Virus record (IMG/VR): IMGVR_UViG_3300044971_000892
Coordinates: 1-35,530 of that record
Length of the DNA stretch: 35,530 nucleotides
Source: a virus
Reading direction: 5' to 3' (one strand)
The notes beneath the pieces were generated by a model. The model did not search any database. It saw nothing but the letters and a program-made list of their open reading frames with translations, and was not told the origin of the DNA. Positions 28,017 through 35,530 of this stretch are shown in pieces. The position numbers and the translations under genes are program-made. Position 1 is the first letter of the stretch. Each line of letters starts with the position of its first letter.

Positions 28017-28547
28017 ATGAATCCAAGCGAGTCGCAAGACCCAATCAACCGGATTGAATGGCGCAACGCAGCAGCGTTGAACGCCAATGACTACAACCCG
28101 AATGTCGTTCTCACGCCGGAAATGAGGCTGCTGGAGCGCAGCATCCTGCGAACGGGGTGGGTGCAGCCCGTCCTGATCACCAAGGCGGGGGTCATCATTG
28201 ATGGCTTCCACCGCGTGACCCTGTCCCGGATGTCAGAGCCGCTGAAGAAGGTCTACAAGGGCATGGTGCCGTGCGCGGTCATGGACATTGACAGGCCGAC
28301 GGCAATGATCCTGACCATCAGAATGAACCGGGCAAAGGGAAGCCATGTCGCACTGCGCATGAGTGAAATCGTGGCCGAACTGGTCAACTTGCATGGTCTT
28401 GACCCGCAGCAGGTCGCCGCCGAGATTGGGGCCGAGGCCAATGAGATTGACCTCCTCCTCCAGCAGGATGTCTTCAAGGTCAAGAAGATCGCTGACTGGA
28501 AATACTCCAAGGCATGGGTGCCAGCCGAAACCAAGAACCGTCGATGA
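28017..28547 (+). CDS. ParB-like protein 2, IbrB-like
   Basis: A 176-residue ParB-superfamily protein. NDYNPNVVLTPEMRLLERSI, then LRTGWVQPVLITKAGVIIDG and FHRVTLSRMS form the nuclease/nucleotidase core, with the conserved D-G-F-H-R. The later TIRMNRAKGSHVALRMSEIV, AAEIGAEANEIDLLLQQDVF and YSKAWVPA are specific to the IbrB type. It lies directly after the IbrA-like gene, reproducing the known ibrA-ibrB order of phage and enterobacterial islands. Partners are thought to act together, but the reaction is unknown. It is followed by a GNAT enzyme. Confidence 0.86.
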   Translation: MNPSESQDPINRIEWRNAAALNANDYNPNVVLTPEMRLLERSILRTGWVQPVLITKAGVIIDGFHRVTLSRMSEPLKKVYKGMVPCAVMDIDRPTAMILTIRMNRAKGSHVALRMSEIVAELVNLHGLDPQQVAAEIGAEANEIDLLLQQDVFKVKKIADWKYSKAWVPAETKNRR

Positions 28548-28557
28548 GGGGGCAGCC

Positions 28558-28941
28558 GTGGCGATACGGATCATGGAGTGCGGGTTCGCTGACATCATGA
28601 GCCTCGCTGGCAAGGCGGCCAGAGAGAGGGTCTCTATCAGCAACACCAGCAAGACGCAGTGGTTCACCGTTCACTACGAGGGCAAACGGATCAAGGCGTG
28701 CGCAGGGGCGATGGCCGTGCCCGGGGCGGGATTCAGGATCAAAGGCGTATGGGTTGATCCCCCAATGCGCGGGAAGGGCGTTGGAGAGGCTTTGGTGGAT
28801 GAAATCAGGAAGTACGCTGACAGGCGATCAGCGGCCTTCTTGGAGGCGTTCGCGTACAACGCCGAGTTCTACAAGCGGAAGGGGTTCATCATGATTGGCA
28901 CACTGCCGAACGGCGCAGCCAAGATGAGGCTCCCCCTATGA
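28558..28941 (+). CDS. GNAT-fold N-acetyltransferase
   Basis: A 127-residue single-domain GNAT enzyme. The acetyl-CoA binding motif A is GVWVDPPMRGKGVGEALVDE (R-G-K-G-V-G), followed by helix DEIRKYADRRSA and the strand-helix LEAFAYNAEFYKRKGFIMIG, which is the usual motif B. The GTG at 28558 is chosen because GAGGGGG precedes it; the ATG at 28573 is possible. It lies inside the ParB/PAPS block, so an acyl-transfer step on a nucleic acid or on a block protein is conceivable; Mu Mom, a DNA-modifying enzyme, also has a GNAT fold, but this sequence lacks a clear Mom pattern. Confidence 0.85.
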   Translation: MAIRIMECGFADIMSLAGKAARERVSISNTSKTQWFTVHYEGKRIKACAGAMAVPGAGFRIKGVWVDPPMRGKGVGEALVDEIRKYADRRSAAFLEAFAYNAEFYKRKGFIMIGTLPNGAAKMRLPL

Positions 28942-29378
28942 AGTCCTACAACGGGTTCACCCCGGCGCAGCGGATGGCGGCCCTGCACTGGCTGAAGCGA
29001 GAGTATTCAGCAGGACGAAGAAGCCCGCCGCAAGAGTGCCAAGCGTGCAAGCAGCGCGCTGGAATCATTGAGGCACATTCGGAGAACTACGCGGAGCCGT
29101 ATGGCGATCACATAGGCGCATTCGCGTTCTGCTACTTCTGCCACATGATGGTTCATTGTCGCTTCAGCGCGCTGCACCAGTGGAACACATACAGGGACTT
29201 GATCGCAGCGGGCTATCAAATGACCCCGACGCGGACGCGCGACTTCAAAACCATCAAGCGGTTCTTAAGCCACCCGCATGATTATCCCTGCGAGCAGGTC
29301 AACCAGCCGAGATCGCATTCAGTCCTAGATGACATTCATCAAACCAAGCCGCAGGAGGAGCATCATGTCCAAGACTGA
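28938..29378 (+). CDS. HNH-like zinc protein of phage accessory block
   Basis: A 146-residue protein. Residues 34-73 contain CQACKQRAGIIEAHSENYAE and FCYFCHMMVH, the C-x2-C ... H-x-E ... C-x2-C-H pattern of HNH-like or zinc-binding phage proteins; the final H could be the metal ligand of an HNH site. The C-terminal third (TRTRDFKTIKRFLSHPHDYP) is basic. ATGA overlap with the GNAT gene. Whether it cuts DNA is uncertain; some relatives are thought to be structural or RNA-binding. It overlaps the start of the next gene by 14 bases. Confidence 0.72.
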   Translation: MKSYNGFTPAQRMAALHWLKREYSAGRRSPPQECQACKQRAGIIEAHSENYAEPYGDHIGAFAFCYFCHMMVHCRFSALHQWNTYRDLIAAGYQMTPTRTRDFKTIKRFLSHPHDYPCEQVNQPRSHSVLDDIHQTKPQEEHHVQD

Positions 29379-30117
29379 CAGCCAAGCAAAAGTCATTCAT
29401 GTAGACCGCGACCAGATCGCCATTGACGCGGGGATGCAGAGCCGCGCAGCCATGAACGAACACGCGATTGAGGAGTACCGGGCCGCGATGCTGGAGGGGC
29501 AGGTATTCCCGCCGTGCTTGCTGGTGGACACGGGGAGCGAACTGCTGCTCTGTGATGGGTTCCATCGCCTGCACGCCTATGAGCGCGCGGGCATCAAGAC
29601 CGTGCCCTGCTTCATCAAGCACGGCACCAGAGAGCAGGCGCAGTGGCAGGCCGCCGCGCAGAATGTCACTCACGGAGTGCGCAGGACCAACGATGACAAG
29701 CGTCGCGCTGTCCTCATGGCGGTGCAGGTCAAGCCTGACGCAAGCCTGCGTGACATCGCCACCCATTGCGGGGTGACCCACGAAATGGTCAGGCAGGTCA
29801 AACTCGGCCTCGCATCACAGGAGATTGAAGCGATCCCAGATGCAGCCGAGCGCCTGCTGAAGGAAGTGAATGAGGATCCAATGGCGGTCGCCGCCGCTGC
29901 TCACGCGAAGGCGACCGTCGCCGTGACCAAGGCGGTTGACACCCTCCAGCGCATCATGGCCTCGCGACACGGGGCGCACATTGATGGTGACGCGCTGCAG
30001 GAAGCACTGGCGCGGGTGATGGCCGTGCTTGAAGATGCGGCCCCAGCAGCCATCTGCGAAGTCTGCCACGGCACGGGCTGCGAAGAGTGCAAGGGAGCGG
30101 GCTGGGTTCCGCGATAA
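29365..30117 (+). CDS. ParB-like protein 3 with helix-turn-helix and zinc-type tail
   Basis: A 250-residue protein. The N-terminal ParB-type core contains EYRAAMLEGQVFPPCLLVDT and LLLCDGFHRLHAYERAGIKT. A helix-turn-helix-like part follows (ASLRDIATHCGVTHEMVRQV). The tail (CEVCHGTGCEECKGAGW) is two C-x2-C-x-G-x-G motifs like the DnaJ zinc finger. A strong GCAGGAGGAG site precedes ATG 29365. The combination of nuclease, DNA-binding and zinc-type parts is unusual and suggests a regulator or modifier acting on DNA, with the tail as protein-interaction or metal site. Confidence 0.8.
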   Translation: MSKTDSQAKVIHVDRDQIAIDAGMQSRAAMNEHAIEEYRAAMLEGQVFPPCLLVDTGSELLLCDGFHRLHAYERAGIKTVPCFIKHGTREQAQWQAAAQNVTHGVRRTNDDKRRAVLMAVQVKPDASLRDIATHCGVTHEMVRQVKLGLASQEIEAIPDAAERLLKEVNEDPMAVAAAAHAKATVAVTKAVDTLQRIMASRHGAHIDGDALQEALARVMAVLEDAAPAAICEVCHGTGCEECKGAGWVPR

Positions 30118-30119
30118 GC

Positions 30120-30365
30120 ATGGCGAAGCAAGGCGACGAACGCGCTCCGCAGGACACGGACACTGCCTCATGCGAGGAGTGTGAGCGCCGCCGCCTCGCA
30201 TTTGAGAAGCGGGCGCACCAGTGGCTTGAAACCATCACTTGGACAGATGATGAGTTGCGCAAGATCTTGGCGTTCTTGGACTACCACAGGAGCCGAAGTG
30301 AACGGCGTGCGTTCATTGAAACCTTGAGAAGGAGGCTGTGGTGGATCCTGACCAACATGAAATAG
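30120..30365 (+). CDS. Small charged protein, unknown
   Basis: An 81-residue protein. The first 25 residues are polar with one C-x2-C (SCEECERRR), followed by helices FEKRAHQWLETITWTDDELR, KILAFLDYHRSRSERRAFIE and a basic end. It fills the gap between ParB-like gene 3 and the resolvase gene and overlaps the latter by 25 bases. ATG 30120 has only a weak ribosome site, so translation may depend on the upstream gene. Function unknown. Confidence 0.6.
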   Translation: MAKQGDERAPQDTDTASCEECERRRLAFEKRAHQWLETITWTDDELRKILAFLDYHRSRSERRAFIETLRRRLWWILTNMK

Positions 30366-30802
30366 GTCGCCGAACCATGGTCGTGATGGGCAAGCCCATC
30401 CCGCAGCCACGACACCGTGCAACCGTCAGGGGCGGGTTCGTCAAGATGTATCTCCCGGCTGACCACCCGGTGCAGGCGTACAAGAAGGCAATCATTGAGG
30501 AGGCGCGTCGCGCCAAACTCCCGACCATTGAGGGGCCAGTGAGGCTGGACATCCTCTTCTCCTTCTGCAAGAAGCCGTGTCGCGGCAGGCAGTTCCGCAT
30601 CAGCAAGCCCGACCTAGACAACCTAGAGAAAGCCGTCATGGACGCGCTGACGAACGCAGGGGTCTGGAGCGATGATGCGCAGGTCGTAGAGAAGCACACT
30701 GTCAAGATCAATGGCCTGCTGGATGCCACCAGCATCTTCGTGTCCAGCCTGCCGTTCACCCCGCTAGAGGATCAGGGATGCCGTGGCGACCCCCAGCAGT
30801 GA
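30341..30802 (+). CDS. rusA: RusA-family Holliday junction resolvase
   Basis: A 153-residue endonuclease of the RusA family, which cuts four-way DNA junctions made during recombination or replication, here probably before packaging. The beta start (RTMVVMGKPIPQPRHRATVR) and ISKPDLDNLEKAVMDALTNA followed by GVWSDDAQV are the diagnostic signature; aspartates near residues 91, 93 and 111-112 are the likely metal ligands. GTG 30341 is preferred over GTG 30338 because GGAGG is at better spacing. It overlaps the next gene by 25 bases. Confidence 0.9.
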   Translation: MDPDQHEIGRRTMVVMGKPIPQPRHRATVRGGFVKMYLPADHPVQAYKKAIIEEARRAKLPTIEGPVRLDILFSFCKKPCRGRQFRISKPDLDNLEKAVMDALTNAGVWSDDAQVVEKHTVKINGLLDATSIFVSSLPFTPLEDQGCRGDPQQ

Positions 30803-31485
30803 ACTCCCGCTACAACGCGCAGTGGGACCGCATCCGCAAGTCAGTGCTGTCACAGGAACCGCTCTGCAGGCTATGCCTCTCCACGGGCCGAACTGTCCCA
30901 GCGACCGTGGTCGATCACATCACCCCTCTAGCCGAGGGTGGCACGCATGAGCAGGCGAATCTGCAGCCCCTGTGCAAGCGATGCCACGACAGCATCAAGA
31001 CCCCCGCAGATGTCAAAGAGCGCAAGAAGGCTGAAGCCAAAGGAACCTGTACCATTCTCCTGCACCCGCCGACTCCGCAGAGCATCCACCCGTCAACCGT
31101 TGACGCGGTTGCGATGCGGCGCGGATTGATGGGGTGGATGCCAGCACAGACAGCGCATCAAATCGGCCTCGCAGCAGCGGATGGGGTGGCAACCGCATGG
31201 TTCCGTGGCGAACTTGACCGAGACATCACCATCAGTATGGACTGCGACCAGCGTGCTGGGCTACTCGCGGCCCGGTTCCAGTGCGCTATCAAGCCCGTTG
31301 ACATCAAGCCGGAAGAGTTGCGGTCAATGTTGGAGCAGGTGCCAGCAGGAACGCGGCGATGGCTTGAGGAACGCGCCTCACAGCGACGAGCCCGAGCGTC
31401 AATCAATGACAGACGAGGCCCGCAAGACGAAACGAGCGTGATGAGGAAGCAAGAGGGGGGTAGGGGTGTCGAACTTTCTGCTTGA
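30778..31485 (+). CDS. HNH endonuclease with long C-terminal extension
   Basis: A 235-residue protein. The HNH domain is at residues 28-75: CRLCLSTGRTVPATVVDHIT, then PLAEGGTHEQANLQPLCKRC with His47, Asn61 and His70 as the H-N-H residues and four cysteines forming the zinc site. HNH proteins beside the terminase genes are typical of phages that use cohesive ends, where they help the terminase cut DNA. Residues about 100-235 form an extra domain of unknown role (TISMDCDQRAGLLAARFQCA and a basic tail). The gene begins overlapping RusA. Confidence 0.87.
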   Translation: MPWRPPAVNSRYNAQWDRIRKSVLSQEPLCRLCLSTGRTVPATVVDHITPLAEGGTHEQANLQPLCKRCHDSIKTPADVKERKKAEAKGTCTILLHPPTPQSIHPSTVDAVAMRRGLMGWMPAQTAHQIGLAAADGVATAWFRGELDRDITISMDCDQRAGLLAARFQCAIKPVDIKPEELRSMLEQVPAGTRRWLEERASQRRARASINDRRGPQDETSVMRKQEGGRGVELSA

Positions 31486-31558
31486 GGCTAAACCACCGTC
31501 CCCGCGACTTTCCCATGCACGCTCCCGGGTTAGCCGGAAATCTTGAGCGCAAACGCTG

Positions 31559-32035
31559 ATGCCCGGACCTCCACCCAAACCGACCCCCCTGCTCAAGTTG
31601 AGCGGTTCATGGCGCGCCCAGAAGCGCAAGGGCGAACCCACGGCCCCTACCGGGACTCCCAAGCCTCCCAAATGGCTCACGCCTGAAACGCTTGAGGCGT
31701 GGCAGGAACTGGTTGCGGCGATAGAGCCGATGCGGGTGCTGACTCAATCAGACGCTTTGGCCTTGGCGCAGGCCGCCGAGTATCTTGCCAAGTGGAAGCG
31801 AATGACTGCCAAGGTCGCACAGATGGGCGAGGTCATCGCAATCAGAGACGCGGCTGGGAATGTCACAGGCTTCAGGCAGTCGCCATTCGCAGCCCTACAA
31901 ATGCAGTATGGCGGAATGCTGCACAGATTCATGAGTGAGTTTGGCCTCTCCCCGAGTGCCCGAGCAAGGCTGACAGGTGCCACGGAAACCCAAGAAAACA
32001 CCTCCTTCTTCACCAAGCAGCCCTCGCGTCGGTAA
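31559..32035 (+). CDS. terS: Terminase small subunit, P27-like
   Basis: A 158-residue small terminase subunit that recognises the packaging site and delivers DNA to the motor. The N-terminus MPGPPPKPTPLLKLSG then SWRAQKRKGEP is the classic start of the P27 family (M-x-G-x-x-P-K-P-x-x-L-K-L-x-x). Helical part ALALAQAAEYLAKWKRMTAK follows, then QYGGMLHRFMSEFGLSPSAR near the end, the usual oligomerisation/interaction region. It lies between the HNH and large terminase genes; its last 59 bases overlap TerL in a different frame. Confidence 0.9.
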   Translation: MPGPPPKPTPLLKLSGSWRAQKRKGEPTAPTGTPKPPKWLTPETLEAWQELVAAIEPMRVLTQSDALALAQAAEYLAKWKRMTAKVAQMGEVIAIRDAAGNVTGFRQSPFAALQMQYGGMLHRFMSEFGLSPSARARLTGATETQENTSFFTKQPSRR

Positions 32036-33635
32036 GTGGAGCCCGGAGCGGTTCAACACGCTGCCGAGATACGACGCGATCAAGACGGCGGGCCAGAGCG
32101 AATGGAACCCGGCGACGGCAAAGCACGCCATCCAGTTCATTGAGGGGCTGTGCAAGTTCACCGAAGGATCATGGGCTGGGAAGCCGTTTGTCTTGCTGCC
32201 GTGGCAGAGGGCGCTGGTGGCAAATCTGTACGGCTGGATCAAGCCTGATGGCACGCGCCGATACAGGCAGGCGCACATCCTTGTCCCACGCAAGGCTGGA
32301 AAGACCGAGTTGGCTGCGGCACTCGCGCTCTACCACTTACTCGCAGACGAGGAGCCGACTCCAGAAGTCGTTGGCATTGCGAGAGATAGATCGCAGGCGG
32401 GACTCTGCCTGCGGCGCGCGATGCGCATGGCGGCGCAAGAGCCGCTGTTGTCTGCGAGGACGGAGCCATATCAAAGCCGCCTGACCGCACCGCAGGTCTA
32501 CGGGGTCTACAAGGTGCTGTCAGCAGACGCTCCCGGCGCGCACGGCTTGAATGTGAGCGCCTGCATCGCAGACGAGATTCACGCTATGGAGAACAGGCGT
32601 GATCTCTGGGAGGCCGTCATGACATCAATGGGCGCAAGGCGGCAGCCGCTCATGATCAGCATCACGACCGCAGGAGTGCTTCGCGAATCACTTGAGCATG
32701 ACCTGTTCCAGTATGCGTTGAGGGTCTGCGATGGGGTCATCGACAATCCAGCGTTCCTGCCATGCCTGCACTTCGCGGATGCGGCTGATGACTGGCGACT
32801 GGAGTCAACATGGCGGAAGGCCAATCCAAGTTTGACTTGCACCTCCACGCTTGACTGGTATCGCCAAGAGGCGCAGCGTGCGCATGACCAGCCATCGTAT
32901 GAGTCGCCGTTTCGAACCTACTACCTTTGCCAGCACATCACAGCGGCAGAGCGTTGGATTCGAATGGCTGATTGGGATGCGTGCGAGGAGCAGTTCGATG
33001 TAGAGCGGCTGCGCGGATTGCCGTGCTATCTCGGCATCGACCTCGCGCAAACGACTGACATTTCCAGCATTTCTTGCGTCTGGCTTGATGGCGACTCTCT
33101 GTATGTCAAAAACTGGAACTACGCTCCTGAAGTCGGCGCGACCAACAGGATGCGCAAGGACGGCGTGCCATATGTTGAATGGGCGAGGCGCGGCTGGATG
33201 ACGCTGACCCCCGGCGATACGACCGACTACTCGTATCTGGTCAGCCAGATTGAAAGGATCGCAGCCCAACACAAAGTCAAGATGGTGGCATATGACCCCT
33301 ACAACGCGCAGAACCTTGCGAATGACCTAGAGCATCGGGGCATTCCGGTCGTGCGAGTGCCGCAGTCATTCTTGAATCTTGCAACGCCGACGAGAATGTG
33401 GGAGCAAGCCATCGTGTCCCGCCGCCTGCGGCATGATGGGAACCCGGTGCTTTCATGGGCAATGTCAAACTGCGTGGTTGATCGCGACGCGAACGACAAC
33501 CCAAGGCCCAGCAAGCGTCGTTCAGTGGAGAGGATTGACCCCGTAATCGCTGGAATCATCGCCATAGCGGCTAGCCTGCACGACGAAAAACCACAACCGA
33601 GCGTCTACAACGAACGAGGCTTGATATGGCTCTAA
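31977..33635 (+). CDS. terL: Terminase large subunit
   Basis: A 552-residue packaging motor. ATPase domain: Walker A region VPRKAGKTE at residues 103-111, Walker B ACIADEIHAM with Asp199 and Glu200, and a C-motif around SITTAG near 228-233. Nuclease domain: Asp355 in GIDLAQTTDIS, Asp440 in VAYDPYNA, and Asp521 in ERIDPVIAGIIA, which fit the RNase H-fold metal site. The type is YmfN/HK97-like. GTG at 31977 overlaps TerS by 59 bases. The last ten bases overlap the portal gene. Confidence 0.96.
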   Translation: MPRKPKKTPPSSPSSPRVGKWSPERFNTLPRYDAIKTAGQSEWNPATAKHAIQFIEGLCKFTEGSWAGKPFVLLPWQRALVANLYGWIKPDGTRRYRQAHILVPRKAGKTELAAALALYHLLADEEPTPEVVGIARDRSQAGLCLRRAMRMAAQEPLLSARTEPYQSRLTAPQVYGVYKVLSADAPGAHGLNVSACIADEIHAMENRRDLWEAVMTSMGARRQPLMISITTAGVLRESLEHDLFQYALRVCDGVIDNPAFLPCLHFADAADDWRLESTWRKANPSLTCTSTLDWYRQEAQRAHDQPSYESPFRTYYLCQHITAAERWIRMADWDACEEQFDVERLRGLPCYLGIDLAQTTDISSISCVWLDGDSLYVKNWNYAPEVGATNRMRKDGVPYVEWARRGWMTLTPGDTTDYSYLVSQIERIAAQHKVKMVAYDPYNAQNLANDLEHRGIPVVRVPQSFLNLATPTRMWEQAIVSRRLRHDGNPVLSWAMSNCVVDRDANDNPRPSKRRSVERIDPVIAGIIAIAASLHDEKPQPSVYNERGLIWL

Positions 33636-35278
33636 AGATCCCCTTTCTCGGCACACTTGAACTGCGGCGATTCGACTCTACCGTGCCAGTGGGCCAGCCG
33701 ACTACGGGCGGTCTGCAGATCTATACGGGCATCGTTTCTGACACTGGAAAGGCGATCACCCCGACGGTGGCGCTTTCATGCGTCACCGTGAATGCCTGCG
33801 TGCAGGCGATTGCAACGGAACTCGCGAAGTTGCCGTGGAGTGTCTTGAGCCGGAACGATGACGGGCGCAGGGTTCGTACTGAACACCCCGTGCATCGTCT
33901 ATTGAATGTTGCGCCGAACCAGCAGATGACTTCGCTGGCGTGGCGCGAACTCATGCTCACCAGCGCCTGTCTGACAGGCAACGCCTACAGCCTGATTGAG
34001 CGCACGCCGGATGGCCGCCCGATGGCGTTGCACTTCCTTCGGCCGGATCTGATGGAGGTGCAGCGAATCGGCACGGGCGAGGTCGCCTACATGTACGGTG
34101 GCGGGCGCGACGAGCAGGGGCGCGCCGTCTTCAGCAGCAACGAGATCTTCCACCTGATGTGGATGTCGCCGGATGGTCTGCTGGGCTACTCGCCGCTGTC
34201 GTTCGCGCGGCAAGCCATCGGTCTGTCTATCGCAGCAGAGGCGTTCGGTGCGTCGTACTGGCGCAATGCCAGCCGCCCGAGCGGCGTGCTTTCGACGGAG
34301 AAGGAACTCACGCCCGAGGCCGTGCAGCGGATGCGTGAATCGTGGGAGGCGCGGATGCGCGGAGTGGAAAGCGCGGGCGCGATTGCCGTGCTGGAGGGCG
34401 GGCTGAAGTACCAGCAGATCAGTCTGTCGCCGCAGGATTCGCAATGGCTGGAGGGTCGTGCGTTCCAGCGCGAGGAGATCTGCGCCATGTTCCGCGTCCC
34501 ACCGAGCGTCATCGGCATGGGGCAGAAGCAGTCCTACGCCAGCGCGGAGCAGGCGAACCGCGAATGGGTCACGAACTGCCTTTCTTCGTGGGCTGCGCGG
34601 CTTGAAGCCGAGGCGCGCCGCAAGTTGTTCCGAGCAGACGAGCGGCTGGATACAGAGATCAGTTTCGATGCGATGCTTCGCGCCGACATGATGACGCGGT
34701 ATCGCGGCTTCAGCATCGCGCGGCAGTTCGGATTCATGTCGGTGAACGAGATTCGCGCCGAGATCGGGCGCAATGCCATCGGGCCGGATGGCGATGTGTT
34801 CCTGCAGCCAGCGAACATGGTTCCGGCGGCTACGCCGTACGGCGGCGACAACTTCGTGGATCTGACGGAGCCGGACCTGCTCGGCGACGAACCGGACACC
34901 GAGCCATCGGAAGAACGTGCGCTGACGCTGGAGGAGATTGATCTGCGGCCCACGGAAGCGATGGCGGGCAACGCCAAGCGTGGGCTGGAACTGCGCCGCG
35001 AATACGGGCGCGGCGGCACCGCCGTCGGCGTGGCGCGAGCGCGCGACATCGCCAACCGCGCGCGGCTGTCGCCGGATACCGTGATGCGCATGGTCTCGTA
35101 CTTCGCGCGGCACGAAGTGGACAAGGCGGCGAGCGGCTGGAAGCAGGGCGAACAAGGGTATCCGTCTGCCGGGCTCGTAGCGTGGCTGTTGTGGGGGGGA
35201 GATTCGGCCCGCAGTTGGGCAGAAGCGAAGGCCAAGCAGATCAAGCGTGCCCGTGGTGAGGAGGATGGCAATGACTGA
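33626..35278 (+). CDS. Portal protein (HK97 family) with extra C-terminal domain
   Basis: A 550-residue portal. It has TVALSCVTVNACVQAIATEL near the N-terminus, DGLLGYSPLSFARQAIG in the middle and EICAMFRVPPSVIGMGQKQS towards the end of the core, all typical of HK97-type portals, which form the dodecameric entry ring at one vertex. After about residue 430, there is an added domain: AKRGLELRREYGRGGTAVGV, MVSYFARHEVDKAASGWKQG and YPSAGLVAWLLWGGDSARSW. The same domain occurs alone or fused to other head proteins in phages, and its role is unknown. The stop overlaps the protease start by eight bases. Confidence 0.94.
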   Translation: MALKIPFLGTLELRRFDSTVPVGQPTTGGLQIYTGIVSDTGKAITPTVALSCVTVNACVQAIATELAKLPWSVLSRNDDGRRVRTEHPVHRLLNVAPNQQMTSLAWRELMLTSACLTGNAYSLIERTPDGRPMALHFLRPDLMEVQRIGTGEVAYMYGGGRDEQGRAVFSSNEIFHLMWMSPDGLLGYSPLSFARQAIGLSIAAEAFGASYWRNASRPSGVLSTEKELTPEAVQRMRESWEARMRGVESAGAIAVLEGGLKYQQISLSPQDSQWLEGRAFQREEICAMFRVPPSVIGMGQKQSYASAEQANREWVTNCLSSWAARLEAEARRKLFRADERLDTEISFDAMLRADMMTRYRGFSIARQFGFMSVNEIRAEIGRNAIGPDGDVFLQPANMVPAATPYGGDNFVDLTEPDLLGDEPDTEPSEERALTLEEIDLRPTEAMAGNAKRGLELRREYGRGGTAVGVARARDIANRARLSPDTVMRMVSYFARHEVDKAASGWKQGEQGYPSAGLVAWLLWGGDSARSWAEAKAKQIKRARGEEDGND

Positions 35279-35530
35279 CGCGATGCGCTACCGTGCTGCC
35301 ATGCAGGCCGACATTGAACTGCGAACCGCCGCCGTAACATTGGAGGAGCGCGAAGCCGCGCCTCCGGTGCTCGTTGGGTACGCGGCGACGTTCGGAGATC
35401 CGTCTCCGGTCGAATCGGTCATGGAGACCATTGATCGGTCGGCGTTCGACAGAACGCTGCGCGAACTGCCGGATGTGTTCGCACTCATCGGGCACGACCA
35501 ATCGCGCGTGATCGCGCGCACCAAGAACGG
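35271..35530 (+). CDS. HK97-type prohead protease, 5' part
   Basis: The N-terminal part of the protease gene completed at bases 1-482. It starts at ATG 35271 with GAGGAGG nine bases upstream, overlapping the portal gene by eight bases; ATG 35283 is a weaker alternative. This part contains the E-L-R-T-A-A start, VGYAATFGDPSPVESVMETI and the catalytic histidine in ALIGHDQSRVIART (residue 75 of 194). It differs at one codon from the left copy: Ser at residue 45 here and Tyr there. Confidence 0.93.
   Translation, partial: MTDAMRYRAAMQADIELRTAAVTLEEREAAPPVLVGYAATFGDPSPVESVMETIDRSAFDRTLRELPDVFALIGHDQSRVIARTKN
35374..35530. repeat. Terminal direct repeat, right copy
   Basis: The right copy of the 157-base overlap, matching bases 1-157 except C at 35404 (A at 31). 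It lets the two contig ends be joined into a circle of about 35,373 bp, restoring an intact protease gene of 195 codons including stop. Confidence 0.95.

Overview
The window is essentially one complete genome of a tailed double-stranded DNA phage with a long non-contractile tail (siphovirus-like, HK97-type head module). Bases 1-157 recur as bases 35374-35530 with a single mismatch, so the contig closes on itself and the unit genome is about 35,373 bp; the prohead protease gene is cut by this artificial end. No ribosomal RNA, tRNA or host gene is seen. The DNA is GC-rich, genes carry Shine-Dalgarno sites and mostly overlap by ATGA or GTGA, and promoters are of sigma70 type, so the host is a GC-rich bacterium that cannot be named from this sequence.

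The plus-strand structural arm runs from about 30.8 kb across the contig end to 16.0 kb. Its order is HNH nuclease, small and large terminase, portal (with an extra C-terminal domain), protease, two different HK97-fold capsid-like proteins in tandem, head-tail connectors, three paralogous tail-tube-like genes, G/T-type tail chaperones, a 1146-residue tape measure, tail-tip and fibre genes, small membrane proteins that look like a lysis cassette, a very cysteine-rich 633-residue protein, and a protein ending in a cysteine cluster.

The minus-strand arm (21.05 to 15.97 kb) is a packed set of fourteen small genes, mostly unknown. It includes three helix-turn-helix proteins and a reused 'ERDEAR ... 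WDC' module. It diverges from the plus-strand early arm (21.6 to 26.0 kb) at a 571-bp intergenic region. The early arm has a DUF932 protein, an ERF-type annealing protein, a Gp157-like protein and several unknowns. It is followed by an accessory block (26.1 to 30.8 kb) of three ParB-type nuclease-domain proteins around an IbrA-like PAPS-reductase-family protein, a GNAT enzyme, an HNH-like protein and a RusA resolvase.

The most striking feature is a repeated control module. Eight promoters on both strands share a TTGC-type -35 and a TA-rich -10. Seven of them hold the palindrome CCCCG-N6-CGGGG between the two boxes. Seven are followed by a conserved 5' leader that folds into two successive hairpins with five-base loops. 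Stem bases covary between copies, which indicates a selected RNA structure just before the ribosome site. The eighth promoter has the operator but no leader, and drives an apparently leaderless gene for a small repressor-like protein, a good candidate for the regulator of the whole set.

No recognisable endolysin, integrase, DNA polymerase, primase or replicative helicase was found, so replication, lysis and lifestyle remain open.
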